A stretch of 64,000 bases of DNA, taken from the NCBI GenBank assembly GCA_035593725.1, contig DAOSZN010000002.1:117247-181246 (forward strand), in the 5' to 3' direction. Made by a program: the position numbers and the translations under genes. This document shows positions 34,885-43,757 of the stretch, one piece after another. This stretch comes from UBA4971 sp029551185 (GTDB lineage: Bacteria; Bacillota; SHA-98; UBA4971). Under the pieces are notes generated by a model. The model ran no database searches, was not told the DNA's origin, and saw only the letters and a list, made by a program, of their open reading frames with translations. The first letter of the stretch is position 1. Each line of letters starts with the position of its first letter.

Positions 34885-36969
34885 TTATTGCTCTTGTTCC
34901 TGCTTCAATTTCTCTATTACCTGTTGGCTGATGGCTTGAGGAACTTCTTCATAGTGGGAGAACTCCATGGTAAATGAACCGCGCCCGGCTGTGATGGATC
35001 GAAGGTCTATGGCGTACCTAAACATTTCTGCCATAGGCGCCTGAGCTTTGATGATTTGGTTGCCGTTTTGGGGCTCCATTCCCATGATTCTTCCTCTTCT
35101 CTTATTCAGATCGCCCATAACATCGCCCATTTGGTATTCAGGCACCGTGACTTCCACATTCATGATAGGCTCAAGCAGAACAGGAGATGCTTCCATTACG
35201 CCTTTCTTAAGAGCCATGGACGCAGCTATCTTAAACGCCATTTCAGAGGAGTCCACAGGATGGTATGAACCGTCATAGAGGGTGACTTTCAGGTCTACTA
35301 AAGGATAGCCTGCCAGTACGCCGTCACTTAGGGTTTCTCGTACGCCTTTCTCTACCGCCGGAATATACTGTCTTGGAACAGCGCCTCCGAATATCTTGTC
35401 TTCAAACTCAAAATCGCTTCCTGCAGGCAGGGGTGAAATCTCAAGGAACACATGGCCATATTGCCCGCGCCCTCCTGTCTGCTTCTTGTGTTTGCCTTCA
35501 ACTTTGGCAGTTCCTCTGACTGTTTCACGATAAGGTATTCTAGGTGTGTCTAAAACAACCTCAGCCCCAAATTTTCGCTTTAGTCTGTCTGCAGTGACTT
35601 CCAGGTGGACCTCGCCCATGCCTTCCACAATAGTTTCAGCGGTTTCCGCGTCACGACGAACTATGATTGTGGGGTCTTCTTCTGTGAGGCGAGCAAGTCC
35701 TGCGCTGATCTTATCTTCGTCGCCTTTCGTTTTGGGTTTCATTGCCATGGCAAGTGTAGGCTTGGGGAAATCTATACCCGGCAGCACAATGGGATTCGCC
35801 TTGTCACAGAGCGTGTCGCCTGAGGCCGTTACTCCCAGCTTTGCAACTGCGGCGATATCGCCTGCGGATACCAGATCTACAGGCTCTTGTTGCTTTCCCT
35901 TCATAAAGAAGAGTTGTCCTACCCTTTCCGTGGCATCTTTGTTAGTGTTATAGACTTGCGTGTCTGAACGAATAGTTCCTGAGAACACCCTAAAAAGGCT
36001 TATCTTTCCGACGAATGGGTCGGCTGTAGTCTTGAAAACAAGGGCTGAGAGAGGCTGATCGTCCTTAGGCAGCCTTTCTATTGCCTCATCAGACCCAGGG
36101 GTTTTGCATTCAATTTTGCCTCGATCAACAGGGGAGGGGAGATATGAGACTATAGCACTTAGCATAGGTTGAACAGCGATGTTCTTCAGAGCCGAAACAC
36201 ATACTATAGGATATGTTTTTCCTTCTATTACGCCTTTCCGCAAGCCTTGTTTAATCTCTTCATCAGTCAGCTCTTCACCTTCGAGGTACTTCTCAATTAA
36301 TTCATCATCGTTTTCTACAGATGCTTCAACAAGCTCATTATGATACTTTTCGGCAGCTTCTTTCAGATTGTCAGGGATATCCTGCTCTTCGAACTTGGCG
36401 CCGGAGCCGTCGGTGTAGACAACGGCTTTCATTGTGACAAGATCCACAATTCCTCGGAATGAATCCTGGGTGCCAATGGGAATCTGGATTGGGATGCATT
36501 TCGTCCCGAATGTGTTGCGGATAGCGTCTACCGTCTTATAGAAGTCAGCGTTTTCTCTGTCAATCTTAGTTACCGCGATCATCCTGGGAAGGGAGGTTTC
36601 ATCCGCAAACTTCCAGACGTTTTCAGTTCCTACTTCTACACCTGCAGTAGCGCAGACTGCGACAATCGCCGATTCCACCACACGGAGGCCGCTCTTGACC
36701 TCTCCGACAAAATCGGCATATCCAGGTGTGTCCACGATGTTAATCTTGGTGTTCTGCCATTCGCATTGTGCCACTGCAGTCGATATCGTAATCTTACGCC
36801 TAATCTCGTCAGGATCATAGTCAAGCGTGCTAGCGCCTTCATCGACCCTACCGAGTCTTTCTATAGCGCGTGCATCGAACAGCATGGCGTCACCAAGGCT
36901 GGTTTTCCCGGCTCCGCTATGGGCAATTAGGGCAACATTCCGGATATCCTCAGTCCGGTACCTTTTCAA
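34885..36969 (-). CDS. Elongation factor G-like translational GTPase (EF-G2 type)
   Basis: This 694-residue protein has the full five-domain EF-G length but is a divergent paralogue, not the str-operon fusA. The P-loop reads AHSGAGKTSLGDAML (EF-G has AHIDAGKTT). Switch II reads DTPGYADF, with Tyr where canonical translational GTPases have the catalytic His. The guanine motif is TKID instead of NKMD. These features match EF-G2-like proteins of Firmicutes and Thermus. The start is TTG at 36969 with AAGGAGGAG six bases upstream. No ribosomal protein genes adjoin it. Its role in translation is unclear. Confidence 0.88.
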   Translation of the reverse strand: MKRYRTEDIRNVALIAHSGAGKTSLGDAMLFDARAIERLGRVDEGASTLDYDPDEIRRKITISTAVAQCEWQNTKINIVDTPGYADFVGEVKSGLRVVESAIVAVCATAGVEVGTENVWKFADETSLPRMIAVTKIDRENADFYKTVDAIRNTFGTKCIPIQIPIGTQDSFRGIVDLVTMKAVVYTDGSGAKFEEQDIPDNLKEAAEKYHNELVEASVENDDELIEKYLEGEELTDEEIKQGLRKGVIEGKTYPIVCVSALKNIAVQPMLSAIVSYLPSPVDRGKIECKTPGSDEAIERLPKDDQPLSALVFKTTADPFVGKISLFRVFSGTIRSDTQVYNTNKDATERVGQLFFMKGKQQEPVDLVSAGDIAAVAKLGVTASGDTLCDKANPIVLPGIDFPKPTLAMAMKPKTKGDEDKISAGLARLTEEDPTIIVRRDAETAETIVEGMGEVHLEVTADRLKRKFGAEVVLDTPRIPYRETVRGTAKVEGKHKKQTGGRGQYGHVFLEISPLPAGSDFEFEDKIFGGAVPRQYIPAVEKGVRETLSDGVLAGYPLVDLKVTLYDGSYHPVDSSEMAFKIAASMALKKGVMEASPVLLEPIMNVEVTVPEYQMGDVMGDLNKRRGRIMGMEPQNGNQIIKAQAPMAEMFRYAIDLRSITAGRGSFTMEFSHYEEVPQAISQQVIEKLKQEQEQ

Positions 36970-37076
36970 AAGAATCTCCTCCTTGAAATCCTCTTACGGC
37001 GCTTGTATACCTTCACTATTTTACACTTGCTCCATGTCAATTTCAAGAATACCGAAGACCTTCCGGCTTTATAGCG

Positions 37077-37343
37077 CTATCCGGTGCCTGCTATTATAAG
37101 AATAACCCCGCAAAGAGTCATGACCAGCTTGGTGAAAGATACACGTTCGACAAGACCCCATAAACCTAGGATGCTTACTGCTATTAACACAACCGGGCCT
37201 ATGAGTCCGAGGACTGCGTTGATTCTAAGAGCTGTTTCAACTGTGTTTACCTTTAACATGAGGATGGCAGCTGCTATTTCAACTCCTGCTCCGATTACAC
37301 GAAGGCTTGCCATGAGAAACACCGGATTTTCATGAGGATTCAT
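37077..37343 (-). CDS. yqhV: YqhV-like membrane protein (DUF2619)
   Basis: This 88-residue protein has three hydrophobic segments and the family stretches ASLRVIGAGVEIAAAILMLK, ALRINAVLGLIGPVVLI and VSFTKLVMTLCGVILII, matching Bacillus YqhV. YqhV lies next to the spoIIIA sporulation operon in Bacillus, but its role is unknown. Here it lies upstream of the EF-G paralogue on the same strand, about 110 bases away. The ATG start lacks a strong ribosome site. Confidence 0.82.
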   Translation of the reverse strand: MNPHENPVFLMASLRVIGAGVEIAAAILMLKVNTVETALRINAVLGLIGPVVLIAVSILGLWGLVERVSFTKLVMTLCGVILIIAGTG

Positions 37344-37541
37344 AACATCACTGCCTTTAAAACAGCATTTACAACAATGCTATGACTTCTTCGGCGGTTT
37401 CTTGCCGAGTATTGCTCTCTTGTTGTACGGAAAATGTTTCGCGGCAGAATACAAAAGCGCTATATGATGTGAGGAGGCATTCAAAATCGCATATCCGGGA
37501 CACGCTATATCAGGCATGGTCCCTGAGTGTCGGGCAGTGTG

Positions 37542-37570
37542 TTGCAACAAGTATAAGCATATGTTATACT
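37542..37570 (+). promoter_or_regulatory. Sigma-A promoter for the rimP-nusA-infB operon
   Basis: TTGCAA at 37542-37547 and TATACT at 37565-37570 are separated by exactly 17 bases, a near-consensus vegetative promoter about 190 bases upstream of rimP. Confidence 0.8.
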
Positions 37571-37618
37571 TTGGGCGTAAGGCCTTCTAGTTATCGTCGT
37601 TGCAGGAGTTGTAGGTAG

Positions 37619-37638
37619 AGAGTGGGGGAACCCACTCT
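37619..37638 (+). promoter_or_regulatory. rimP leader hairpin
   Basis: An eight-base perfect stem AGAGTGGG/CCCACTCT with a GGAA loop lies in the untranslated leader, followed by TT. A similar GAGTGGG hairpin is common before rimP (ylxS) in Firmicutes, where NusA-dependent control of this operon is suspected. The latter point is from general knowledge. Confidence 0.65.
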
Positions 37639-37762
37639 TTCATGTTGTGCAATGGATTTTTGTCATACATCGCGTGTGGTGTCAGTCGCAGACTACCAAG
37701 GAGTGTTTGCCGAGTAGGTTGTGACCTGCGGTTTTTGCCGGGCATGTAGGGAGGAAGATCAA

Positions 37763-38281
37763 GTGAAGCCGAAAGATGTAGAAGACCTGGTATGTGCGAT
37801 GCTCAATAGGATAGTAGAAGGCAAGGACATTGAAATCGTAGACGTGATGTTCGATAAAGAAGGGGGACAGTGGTTTCTCAGGGTTTACATTGATTGCCCG
37901 GAAGGGGTATCTATGGACGATTGCACGTTCGTCAATGAAACGCTTGGGAAGGAGTTGGATGCTCTCGATCCTATTCCCCACAGCTATGTCCTGGAGGTAT
38001 CGTCCTCCGGGGAAAAACCCCTTAGAAAAGAATCAGACTACGTTAGATTTAGTGGTCGGAAAGTGCTTATTAATACGTACATGCCGGTAAATGGCATGAA
38101 ATCGCTGGAAGGTAAGCTGCTTGGTCTGGTCGATGACGTTATTAAGCTGGAGATCCATGGGGAAACTGTCAGTATTCCCATGAGCAAGGTGAGTCAAGCC
38201 AGATTGGTTGTGGAAATCCAGGAGCTAGGCGGAGGAGACATGGTTGGAATAGATGATTCGCCTGGGGACGAGGAGGGTTAG
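37763..38281 (+). CDS. rimP: Ribosome maturation factor RimP
   Basis: RimP assists 30S subunit assembly. The 172-residue protein shows the family blocks VEDLVCAMLNRIVEGKDIEI, GGQWFLRVYIDCPEGVSMDD and YVLEVSSSGEKPLR. GTG 37763 is preceded by AGGGAGG; a longer frame from 37721 adds residues unlike the family. The C-terminus is a little longer than usual. It is the first gene of the operon, and nusA follows with a one-base gap. Confidence 0.93.
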   Translation: MKPKDVEDLVCAMLNRIVEGKDIEIVDVMFDKEGGQWFLRVYIDCPEGVSMDDCTFVNETLGKELDALDPIPHSYVLEVSSSGEKPLRKESDYVRFSGRKVLINTYMPVNGMKSLEGKLLGLVDDVIKLEIHGETVSIPMSKVSQARLVVEIQELGGGDMVGIDDSPGDEEG

Positions 38282-38282
38282 G

Positions 38283-39644
38283 ATGAATTTCGAGGTTGTC
38301 CAGGCGCTTAAACAGCTTGAGAAAGAGCGAGGAATTCCTAAAGACGCCGTAATCGAGGCGCTGGAGGCTGCTCTTGTCTCGGCATTCAAGAGGAACTACG
38401 GTACTTCCCAGAATGTCAAAGTGCAAATTAACTCGGAGACAGGAGAAATATCTGTCTTCGCGTATAAATCGGTAGTTGAAGAGCCTTGCGATCCCAGACT
38501 TGAAATACCATTGGATGAGGCTCGGAAAGTCAACCCCGAACATCAAGTGGGCGATGTATTCGAGGTGGAGATTACTCCCGGCGAGTTCGGGAGAATAGCC
38601 GCTCAAACCGCTAAACAGGTTGTTGTCCAAAAGATACGTGAGGCGGAGAGAGGAATAATCTATGAGGAGTTCAGTAACAGAGAGGGCGAGGTAGTTACCG
38701 GTATTGTGCAGCGGCGCGATGATCGGAACGTAATAGTGGATCTGGGTAGGGTAGAGGCTGTCATGCCATTGTCCGAGCAAGTGCGCGGAGAGCCTTACTC
38801 GTACGGAGATAGGTTAAAGGTATACATCCTTGAGACGCGCAAGACCCCTCGAGGCCCTCAGGTAATAGTTTCGCGCAGTCATCCTGCGCTCTTGAAACGA
38901 CTCCTGGAACTTGAGGTGCCCGAGATACACGACGGACTTGTAGAGATTAAAGGTATTGCCAGAGAAGCAGGCGCCAGGTCTAAGGTGTCAGTTCTTTCCT
39001 ATGATCCGAATGTTGACGCAGTCGGCGCTTGTGTAGGGCCGCGCGGCATGAGAATCCAAAGAATAGTCTCTGAATTAAGAGGCGAAAAGGTCGATGTCAT
39101 TCAGTGGCACAACGATCCGGGTATATATGTTTCCAATGCGCTGAGCCCGGCGAGGGTTATTTTGACCAGGGTGGATGAGGATAGTCATATAGCAAAGGCA
39201 ATTGTTCCGGATAACCAGCTGTCGTTGGCTATCGGCAAAGAAGGACAGAATGCACGTTTGGCTGCAAAGCTCACCGGGTGGAAGGTAGACATAAAGAGCG
39301 ACTCTCAAGTGCGCGCTCTTGAGGAGGAAGAAGAGAGACGCGCCGAATTAGAGGCTGAAGCGAAGACCGAGTCAGAGGAAGAGCTGCAAGAAGAGTCTTG
39401 TGACCTAGTGTCTGAAGACGATGAGCACACGGAAGATGAAAGGCCTGTGGAAAGCGAAACAGACGAAGTTCGGCTTCAGCCTGAGACTCAACCTCAGGAG
39501 GCTAAGCGGAAAAAGAAGAAGGAGCTCAAGAAGGGCCAAGCGGATGACGACGATGATGCCGTGGTGAAACGAAGAAGCCAAAAGAAGTTGATACAAGAGG
39601 CCTATGAGCCTGACGATGAATGGAATGGGGAAACTGACTTCTAG
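38283..39644 (+). CDS. nusA: Transcription termination/antitermination factor NusA, extended C-terminus
   Basis: NusA binds RNA polymerase and modulates pausing and termination. The 453-residue protein starts MNFEVVQALKQLEKERGIPK and contains the S1 domain (GIVQRRDDRNVIVDLGRVEA, about 137-156), then two KH domains with GACVGPRGMRIQRI and LAIGKEGQNARLAAKLTGW. The last 100 or so residues are an acidic stretch followed by a Lys-rich tail, making it longer than Bacillus NusA (about 370). ATG 38283 follows AGGAGGG. Confidence 0.95.
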   Translation: MNFEVVQALKQLEKERGIPKDAVIEALEAALVSAFKRNYGTSQNVKVQINSETGEISVFAYKSVVEEPCDPRLEIPLDEARKVNPEHQVGDVFEVEITPGEFGRIAAQTAKQVVVQKIREAERGIIYEEFSNREGEVVTGIVQRRDDRNVIVDLGRVEAVMPLSEQVRGEPYSYGDRLKVYILETRKTPRGPQVIVSRSHPALLKRLLELEVPEIHDGLVEIKGIAREAGARSKVSVLSYDPNVDAVGACVGPRGMRIQRIVSELRGEKVDVIQWHNDPGIYVSNALSPARVILTRVDEDSHIAKAIVPDNQLSLAIGKEGQNARLAAKLTGWKVDIKSDSQVRALEEEEERRAELEAEAKTESEEELQEESCDLVSEDDEHTEDERPVESETDEVRLQPETQPQEAKRKKKKELKKGQADDDDDAVVKRRSQKKLIQEAYEPDDEWNGETDF

Positions 39645-39679
39645 CTCATGAGCCCATGGCAAAGGCGAGTGACTCGTAA

Positions 39680-39976
39680 ATGGCGAAGGGGAAATCTCGA
39701 CCCAAGGTGAGGAAGAGCCCGCAACGCACTTGCGTTGGATGTAGGGAAGTAAAGTCAAAATGGGATCTTGTCCGAATTGTGCGTACTCCTGAAGGAGCTG
39801 TTAAAATAGACCCTACAGGCAAGTTATCCGGGCGTGGCGCATACGTTTGCCCAAGCAGAGCATGTCTTGATTTAGCTGTAAAAGGTAAGCGTTTGGATAA
39901 GGCTCTTGGAGTCCAAGTACCTGATGAGGTGATCGATGAGTTGGCGGAATCATTGGTACGGCACGAGAGGCTTTAG
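39680..39976 (+). CDS. ylxR: YlxR/RnpM RNA-binding protein
   Basis: This 98-residue nucleic-acid-binding protein carries the family signature RTCVGCREVKSKWDLVRIVR and the conserved LSGRGAYVCPSRACLDLA. YlxR (RnpM) binds RNase P RNA in Bacillus. It lies between nusA and infB as usual. The ylxQ (L7Ae-like) gene that normally comes next in Bacillus is missing. Confidence 0.93.
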   Translation: MAKGKSRPKVRKSPQRTCVGCREVKSKWDLVRIVRTPEGAVKIDPTGKLSGRGAYVCPSRACLDLAVKGKRLDKALGVQVPDEVIDELAESLVRHERL

Positions 39977-40019
39977 GCCCGCCCGCTCCGATGGAGGAAG
40001 TCTCAAAGGTGGTGGGTAT

Positions 40020-43000
40020 ATGGCAAAAAAGACCAGGGTATATGAGTTAGCACGTGAACTCGGCAAGTCAAGTAGGGAGATCCTGGACTTGCTTGCAGAT
40101 TCCGGTGTGCGAGATAAGAATCACATGAGCGCCCTGGATGATAATGTTGTTAGGTTCATCAAGAATAAATTTGCTGAAAAAGAAGGGAAAGCGCCGCAGG
40201 TGACTGTTGATAAAGGCCGGCCTCCGGAGGCGGACGAACCCCCTGTATTAGAAGAAGAGGCTCCGAAGCCTAAACAGCCCGTGAGAAAAACAGAGCCTCG
40301 GAGTCTTCCGGGAATGCTTTCCGGTACGAAGCATCCTACTGCAAGTGCTGATTTCAAGAGGATGCGAAGCCAAATGCCGGGCGCGAGAGCGGGGACACCA
40401 AGCAGTCAAAGAAAAGGTTCAGGCGGAAGCCCGGATAGCGCAAGAAGGTACAAAAACGGCAGTCGCAAGCCTGCACCGCGCGCCGGTACAGGGTCTCATG
40501 ACACAAGACGCAGACAGAAGACACGACAATGGCCTACCCAGATTGCGCCGACAATACCTCCGCGGGGACCGGCAGGGAAGGGAAGGCCTCAACCTGACGC
40601 AATAGCAAGATCACGGGCTGCACGGGCGAAACAGGCGGATGCAGCTCTCAGCGAGGCGAAGAGGCTGGAAGCACAGGCGCAAGCAGGTCTTGAGATGGTG
40701 AAAGACAGAGAAATCGACCGGATGACTCGTTCCGTAGACGCGACGAAGCTTGAAACCAAAGCTGAAGCGGTAGAAACTGCAATACCCGTAACGCCCGAGA
40801 TTAGTGTGCCTGAGCGTCAAGCGCCTAAACCCACGCAAGCTCCTGGGGAACCTGGGAAAGCCGTTGAAACAGAAGAGGCTGATTCTGTAATTCGGGCGCC
40901 CCAAAAGGAAGTCAAGACGAAAGGGGAAACTAAGCCTAAGGAACCCATTATATCACAGGACTCTAAACCTGAAGCTCGAGAGAAGGTAGATAAGGCAGTG
41001 TCCAGACAAGCAGTAGTTACGACGCCGGAGTCTCCGGATGTCCGTCCGAAACCGGTGACAAGAGAGAAGAAACGCGAGATACAGCAGGAGAAACAAGATA
41101 AAGCGCCAATGCCTCGTAGGCCTGCTGCTCATAAACCGACTGCTCCGAAACCGACTGAACCGACTGATGAGAGAAGACTTGAGCTTATCAAAGGCGGAAA
41201 AGGAGCTGCAAAACTAAGGGAATCTCGCGCAGAGGCAATTATCAGAAGCCGAAAGGCCCATGGTAAAGAGACTTCCAAGGAACCGGTGAAGGATACTCAT
41301 GCAAGACGACGGAGTCAAACGCCCAAGAAGAGCCTGATTGCTCTTCCGGACAGTATTACTGTAGGTGCTCTTGCCGAACGCCTTAGCATTAATCCTTCAG
41401 AGATTATCAAGACTCTTATGTCTATGGGGTTGCTTGTCACTATCAACCAGGAAATCGAATTTGATGCGGCCAGCTTGGTAGCGGAAGAGTTAGGCTTTCA
41501 AGTCGAACCCCTCGAGAAAAAGGAAGCAAGAGAATTCGGAATTGAGGATAGGCCTGACTCTGATGAGGACCTTTCTCCAAGGCCTCCGGTAGTAACTGTT
41601 TTAGGCCATGTAGACCATGGAAAGACATCTTTGCTTGACGCTATACGAGAGACTAACGTCACGTCTCAGGAAGCCGGCGGTATCACTCAACATATCGGGG
41701 CGTATCAGATTGAGCTTAACGGAAGGAAGATTACTTTCATTGATACACCCGGACATGAAGCCTTCACTGCAATGAGGGCGCGCGGCGCTCAAGTGACGGA
41801 TATCGCAGTCCTTGTTGTAGCGGCGGACGACGGAGTAATGCCACAGACTGTTGAAGCAATTAACCACGCAAAGGCTGCGGGTGTGCCTATTATTGTCGCA
41901 TTGAACAAAACGGACAGGCCTGACGCGCAACCTGAAAGGGTTAAGCAACAACTGACTGAGTACGGCCTCGTATCCGAAGACTGGGGTGGTGACACTGTTA
42001 CAGTGGAAGTGTCCGCTCTCAAGCGCCAAGGTATCGGCGAGCTCTTGGAAATGATCCTGCTCGTCGCTGATTTAAAGGAGCTCAAAGCTAACCCTGATCG
42101 GCCTGCCAGAGGCACAGTTATTGAGGCAAAGCTTGACAAGGGCAAAGGCCCTGTAGCTTCCGTTCTTATAGAACGGGGAACTCTCCGTATAGGGGATGCC
42201 ATTGTCGCAGGTGGTGTGTCAGGAAGGGTCAAGGCTATGAGCAATGACAAGGGTGAACCTGTGGAAGAGGCAGGACCGTCAATGCCTGTGGAAATTCTGG
42301 GATTTGCTGAAGTTCCTCAGGCAGGTGATATTCTTGATGTGGTTTCCGAAGATAGACTTGCGAGACAACTTGCATCAAGACGATCCGAAAGGAAACGAGC
42401 TGAGGAAATCCAATCGGCTCGGACCATTAGCCTGGATGATTTGTTCGGTAAGATAAAAGAGGGAGAGATTAAGGAGCTTAACCTCATTATCAAAGCTGAT
42501 GTCCAAGGTTCTGTTGAAGCGCTGAGACAGTCCCTGGAGGCTTTGTCCACTGACGAGGTCAGAGTTAACGTGATTCACGCAGGTGTAGGCGCTATTACAG
42601 AGAGTGACGTTATGCTTGCGTCTGCGTCAAATGCAATTATTATCGGATTCCAGGTAAGACCGGACGGAAATGCCAAGGCAATAGCTGAACGAGATCGGAT
42701 TGACATACGTCTTTATCGAGTCATCTATGACGCTACTGATGATATCAAAGCAGCTATGGAAGGGTTGCTCGAGCCTGAAACACGCGAGGTGGAATTAGGC
42801 GCAGCTAATGTTCTAAAAACGTTCAAGGTTCCCAAAGTCGGCATGGTCGCAGGGTGTATTGTCAATGAAGGCAAGATTACAAGAGACGCCATGATTAGGA
42901 TTATCCGAGACAATATTGTGATACATGAAGGCAGACTTCAGTCTCTGAAGAGGTTTAAGGATGATGTGAGCGAAGTTGCACAAGGTTATGAATGTGGAAT

Positions 43001-43082
43001 CGGTATCGCAGGTTACCAGGATATCAGAGAAGGCGATGTAATAGAGGCATTCAAGATAGTTGAGACACCTCGGGAACTCTAG
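40020..43082 (+). CDS. infB: Translation initiation factor IF-2, long N-terminus
   Basis: IF-2 brings initiator tRNA to the ribosome. The 1020-residue protein has an IF2_N module at 1-55 (VYELARELGKSSREILDLL), then about 390 residues rich in Lys, Pro, Glu and Arg that look disordered. A second IF2_N module (SITVGALAERLSINPSEIIK) and the GTPase domain follow, with GHVDHGKTSLLD, DTPGHEAFTAMRARGA and LNKTDRPDA. The C-terminal domains appear complete. ATG 40020 follows AAAGGTGGTGGG; an upstream in-frame start at 39936 overlaps ylxR. The length exceeds Bacillus IF-2 by about 300 residues, mostly linker. Confidence 0.96.
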   Translation: MAKKTRVYELARELGKSSREILDLLADSGVRDKNHMSALDDNVVRFIKNKFAEKEGKAPQVTVDKGRPPEADEPPVLEEEAPKPKQPVRKTEPRSLPGMLSGTKHPTASADFKRMRSQMPGARAGTPSSQRKGSGGSPDSARRYKNGSRKPAPRAGTGSHDTRRRQKTRQWPTQIAPTIPPRGPAGKGRPQPDAIARSRAARAKQADAALSEAKRLEAQAQAGLEMVKDREIDRMTRSVDATKLETKAEAVETAIPVTPEISVPERQAPKPTQAPGEPGKAVETEEADSVIRAPQKEVKTKGETKPKEPIISQDSKPEAREKVDKAVSRQAVVTTPESPDVRPKPVTREKKREIQQEKQDKAPMPRRPAAHKPTAPKPTEPTDERRLELIKGGKGAAKLRESRAEAIIRSRKAHGKETSKEPVKDTHARRRSQTPKKSLIALPDSITVGALAERLSINPSEIIKTLMSMGLLVTINQEIEFDAASLVAEELGFQVEPLEKKEAREFGIEDRPDSDEDLSPRPPVVTVLGHVDHGKTSLLDAIRETNVTSQEAGGITQHIGAYQIELNGRKITFIDTPGHEAFTAMRARGAQVTDIAVLVVAADDGVMPQTVEAINHAKAAGVPIIVALNKTDRPDAQPERVKQQLTEYGLVSEDWGGDTVTVEVSALKRQGIGELLEMILLVADLKELKANPDRPARGTVIEAKLDKGKGPVASVLIERGTLRIGDAIVAGGVSGRVKAMSNDKGEPVEEAGPSMPVEILGFAEVPQAGDILDVVSEDRLARQLASRRSERKRAEEIQSARTISLDDLFGKIKEGEIKELNLIIKADVQGSVEALRQSLEALSTDEVRVNVIHAGVGAITESDVMLASASNAIIIGFQVRPDGNAKAIAERDRIDIRLYRVIYDATDDIKAAMEGLLEPETREVELGAANVLKTFKVPKVGMVAGCIVNEGKITRDAMIRIIRDNIVIHEGRLQSLKRFKDDVSEVAQGYECGIGIAGYQDIREGDVIEAFKIVETPREL

Positions 43083-43096
43083 GACGGTATACGCGA

Positions 43097-43378
43097 ATGA
43101 TGGTGGGAATTCTCAAGGTTGAGATTTTCATAGGATGGTCTACGTCTTTGAAGGACAAGAGACGTGTTGTAAGAGGTATTTGCGATAGGATAAGATCAAG
43201 ACACAACGTGGCTATTGCAGAAGTGGACAATTGTGATTTGTGGCAGCGATGCACTCTCGGGATAGCATGTGTTTCTAATGATGTCGGGGTTGTGGAAGGC
43301 GTGCTATCCCAGGTATTAAAAGATATAGAAACTTGTGCGGAGCTCGAAGTGACTGGTTTCGAGAAAACCGTTGTGTAG
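43097..43378 (+). CDS. ylxP: YlxP-like DUF503 protein
   Basis: This 93-residue protein shows the DUF503 pattern with VEIFIGWSTSLKDKRRVV, IRSRHNVAIAEVDNCDLWQR and a C-terminal two-helix tail. YlxP sits between infB and rbfA in many Firmicutes and is of unknown function, thought to relate to ribosome assembly. Two ATG codons in tandem (43097 and 43100) could start it. Confidence 0.88.
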   Translation: MMVGILKVEIFIGWSTSLKDKRRVVRGICDRIRSRHNVAIAEVDNCDLWQRCTLGIACVSNDVGVVEGVLSQVLKDIETCAELEVTGFEKTVV

Positions 43379-43397
43379 GTTTGGCAGGTGATTAGAG

Positions 43398-43757
43398 GTG
43401 ACTCGATTGAGACCGAAGAGGGTCGCTGAATCGATTCGGTCCGAAGTAGCGGATATCTTCGCCAGGGAAATGAAGGATCCAAGACTTGGTTTTGCCACTG
43501 TGACAGATGTGGAAGTCTCCGGGGATCTTAGGCATGTGAAGATATTCGTAAGTGTGATGGGTGATGAAACACAGACTTCTGAGACTATGGCAGCCCTTGA
43601 CAGCGCCCAAGGCTTCATTCGTAGTGAGCTTGGGAAACGCATAAGGCTTCGCCACACGCCGGAAATCTCATTTCATCTTGATACATCTATCCAGCATGGT
43701 GCCAGGGTTTTTGAGCTATTGCAGGAGATCCGGAAAGAAGAGGGAGGCCCGGAGTAG
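43398..43757 (+). CDS. rbfA: 30S ribosome-binding factor RbfA
   Basis: RbfA binds immature 30S subunits and helps 16S rRNA maturation. The 119 residues include RPKRVAESIRSEVADIFARE, DPRLGFATVTDVEVSGDLRH and IRLRHTPEISFHLDTSIQHG, all typical. The GTG start follows AGGTGA. Its stop overlaps the nrnA start by one base (TAGTG). Confidence 0.94.
   Translation: MTRLRPKRVAESIRSEVADIFAREMKDPRLGFATVTDVEVSGDLRHVKIFVSVMGDETQTSETMAALDSAQGFIRSELGKRIRLRHTPEISFHLDTSIQHGARVFELLQEIRKEEGGPE

Larger units (their letters stand above)
37344..37762. other. Promoter and leader region of the rimP-nusA operon
   Basis: No gene was seen. It carries the sigma-A promoter at 37542-37570, a leader hairpin at 37619-37638 and the rimP ribosome site. 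The part nearest 37344 should also hold the promoter for yqhV on the other strand. Confidence 0.6.
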
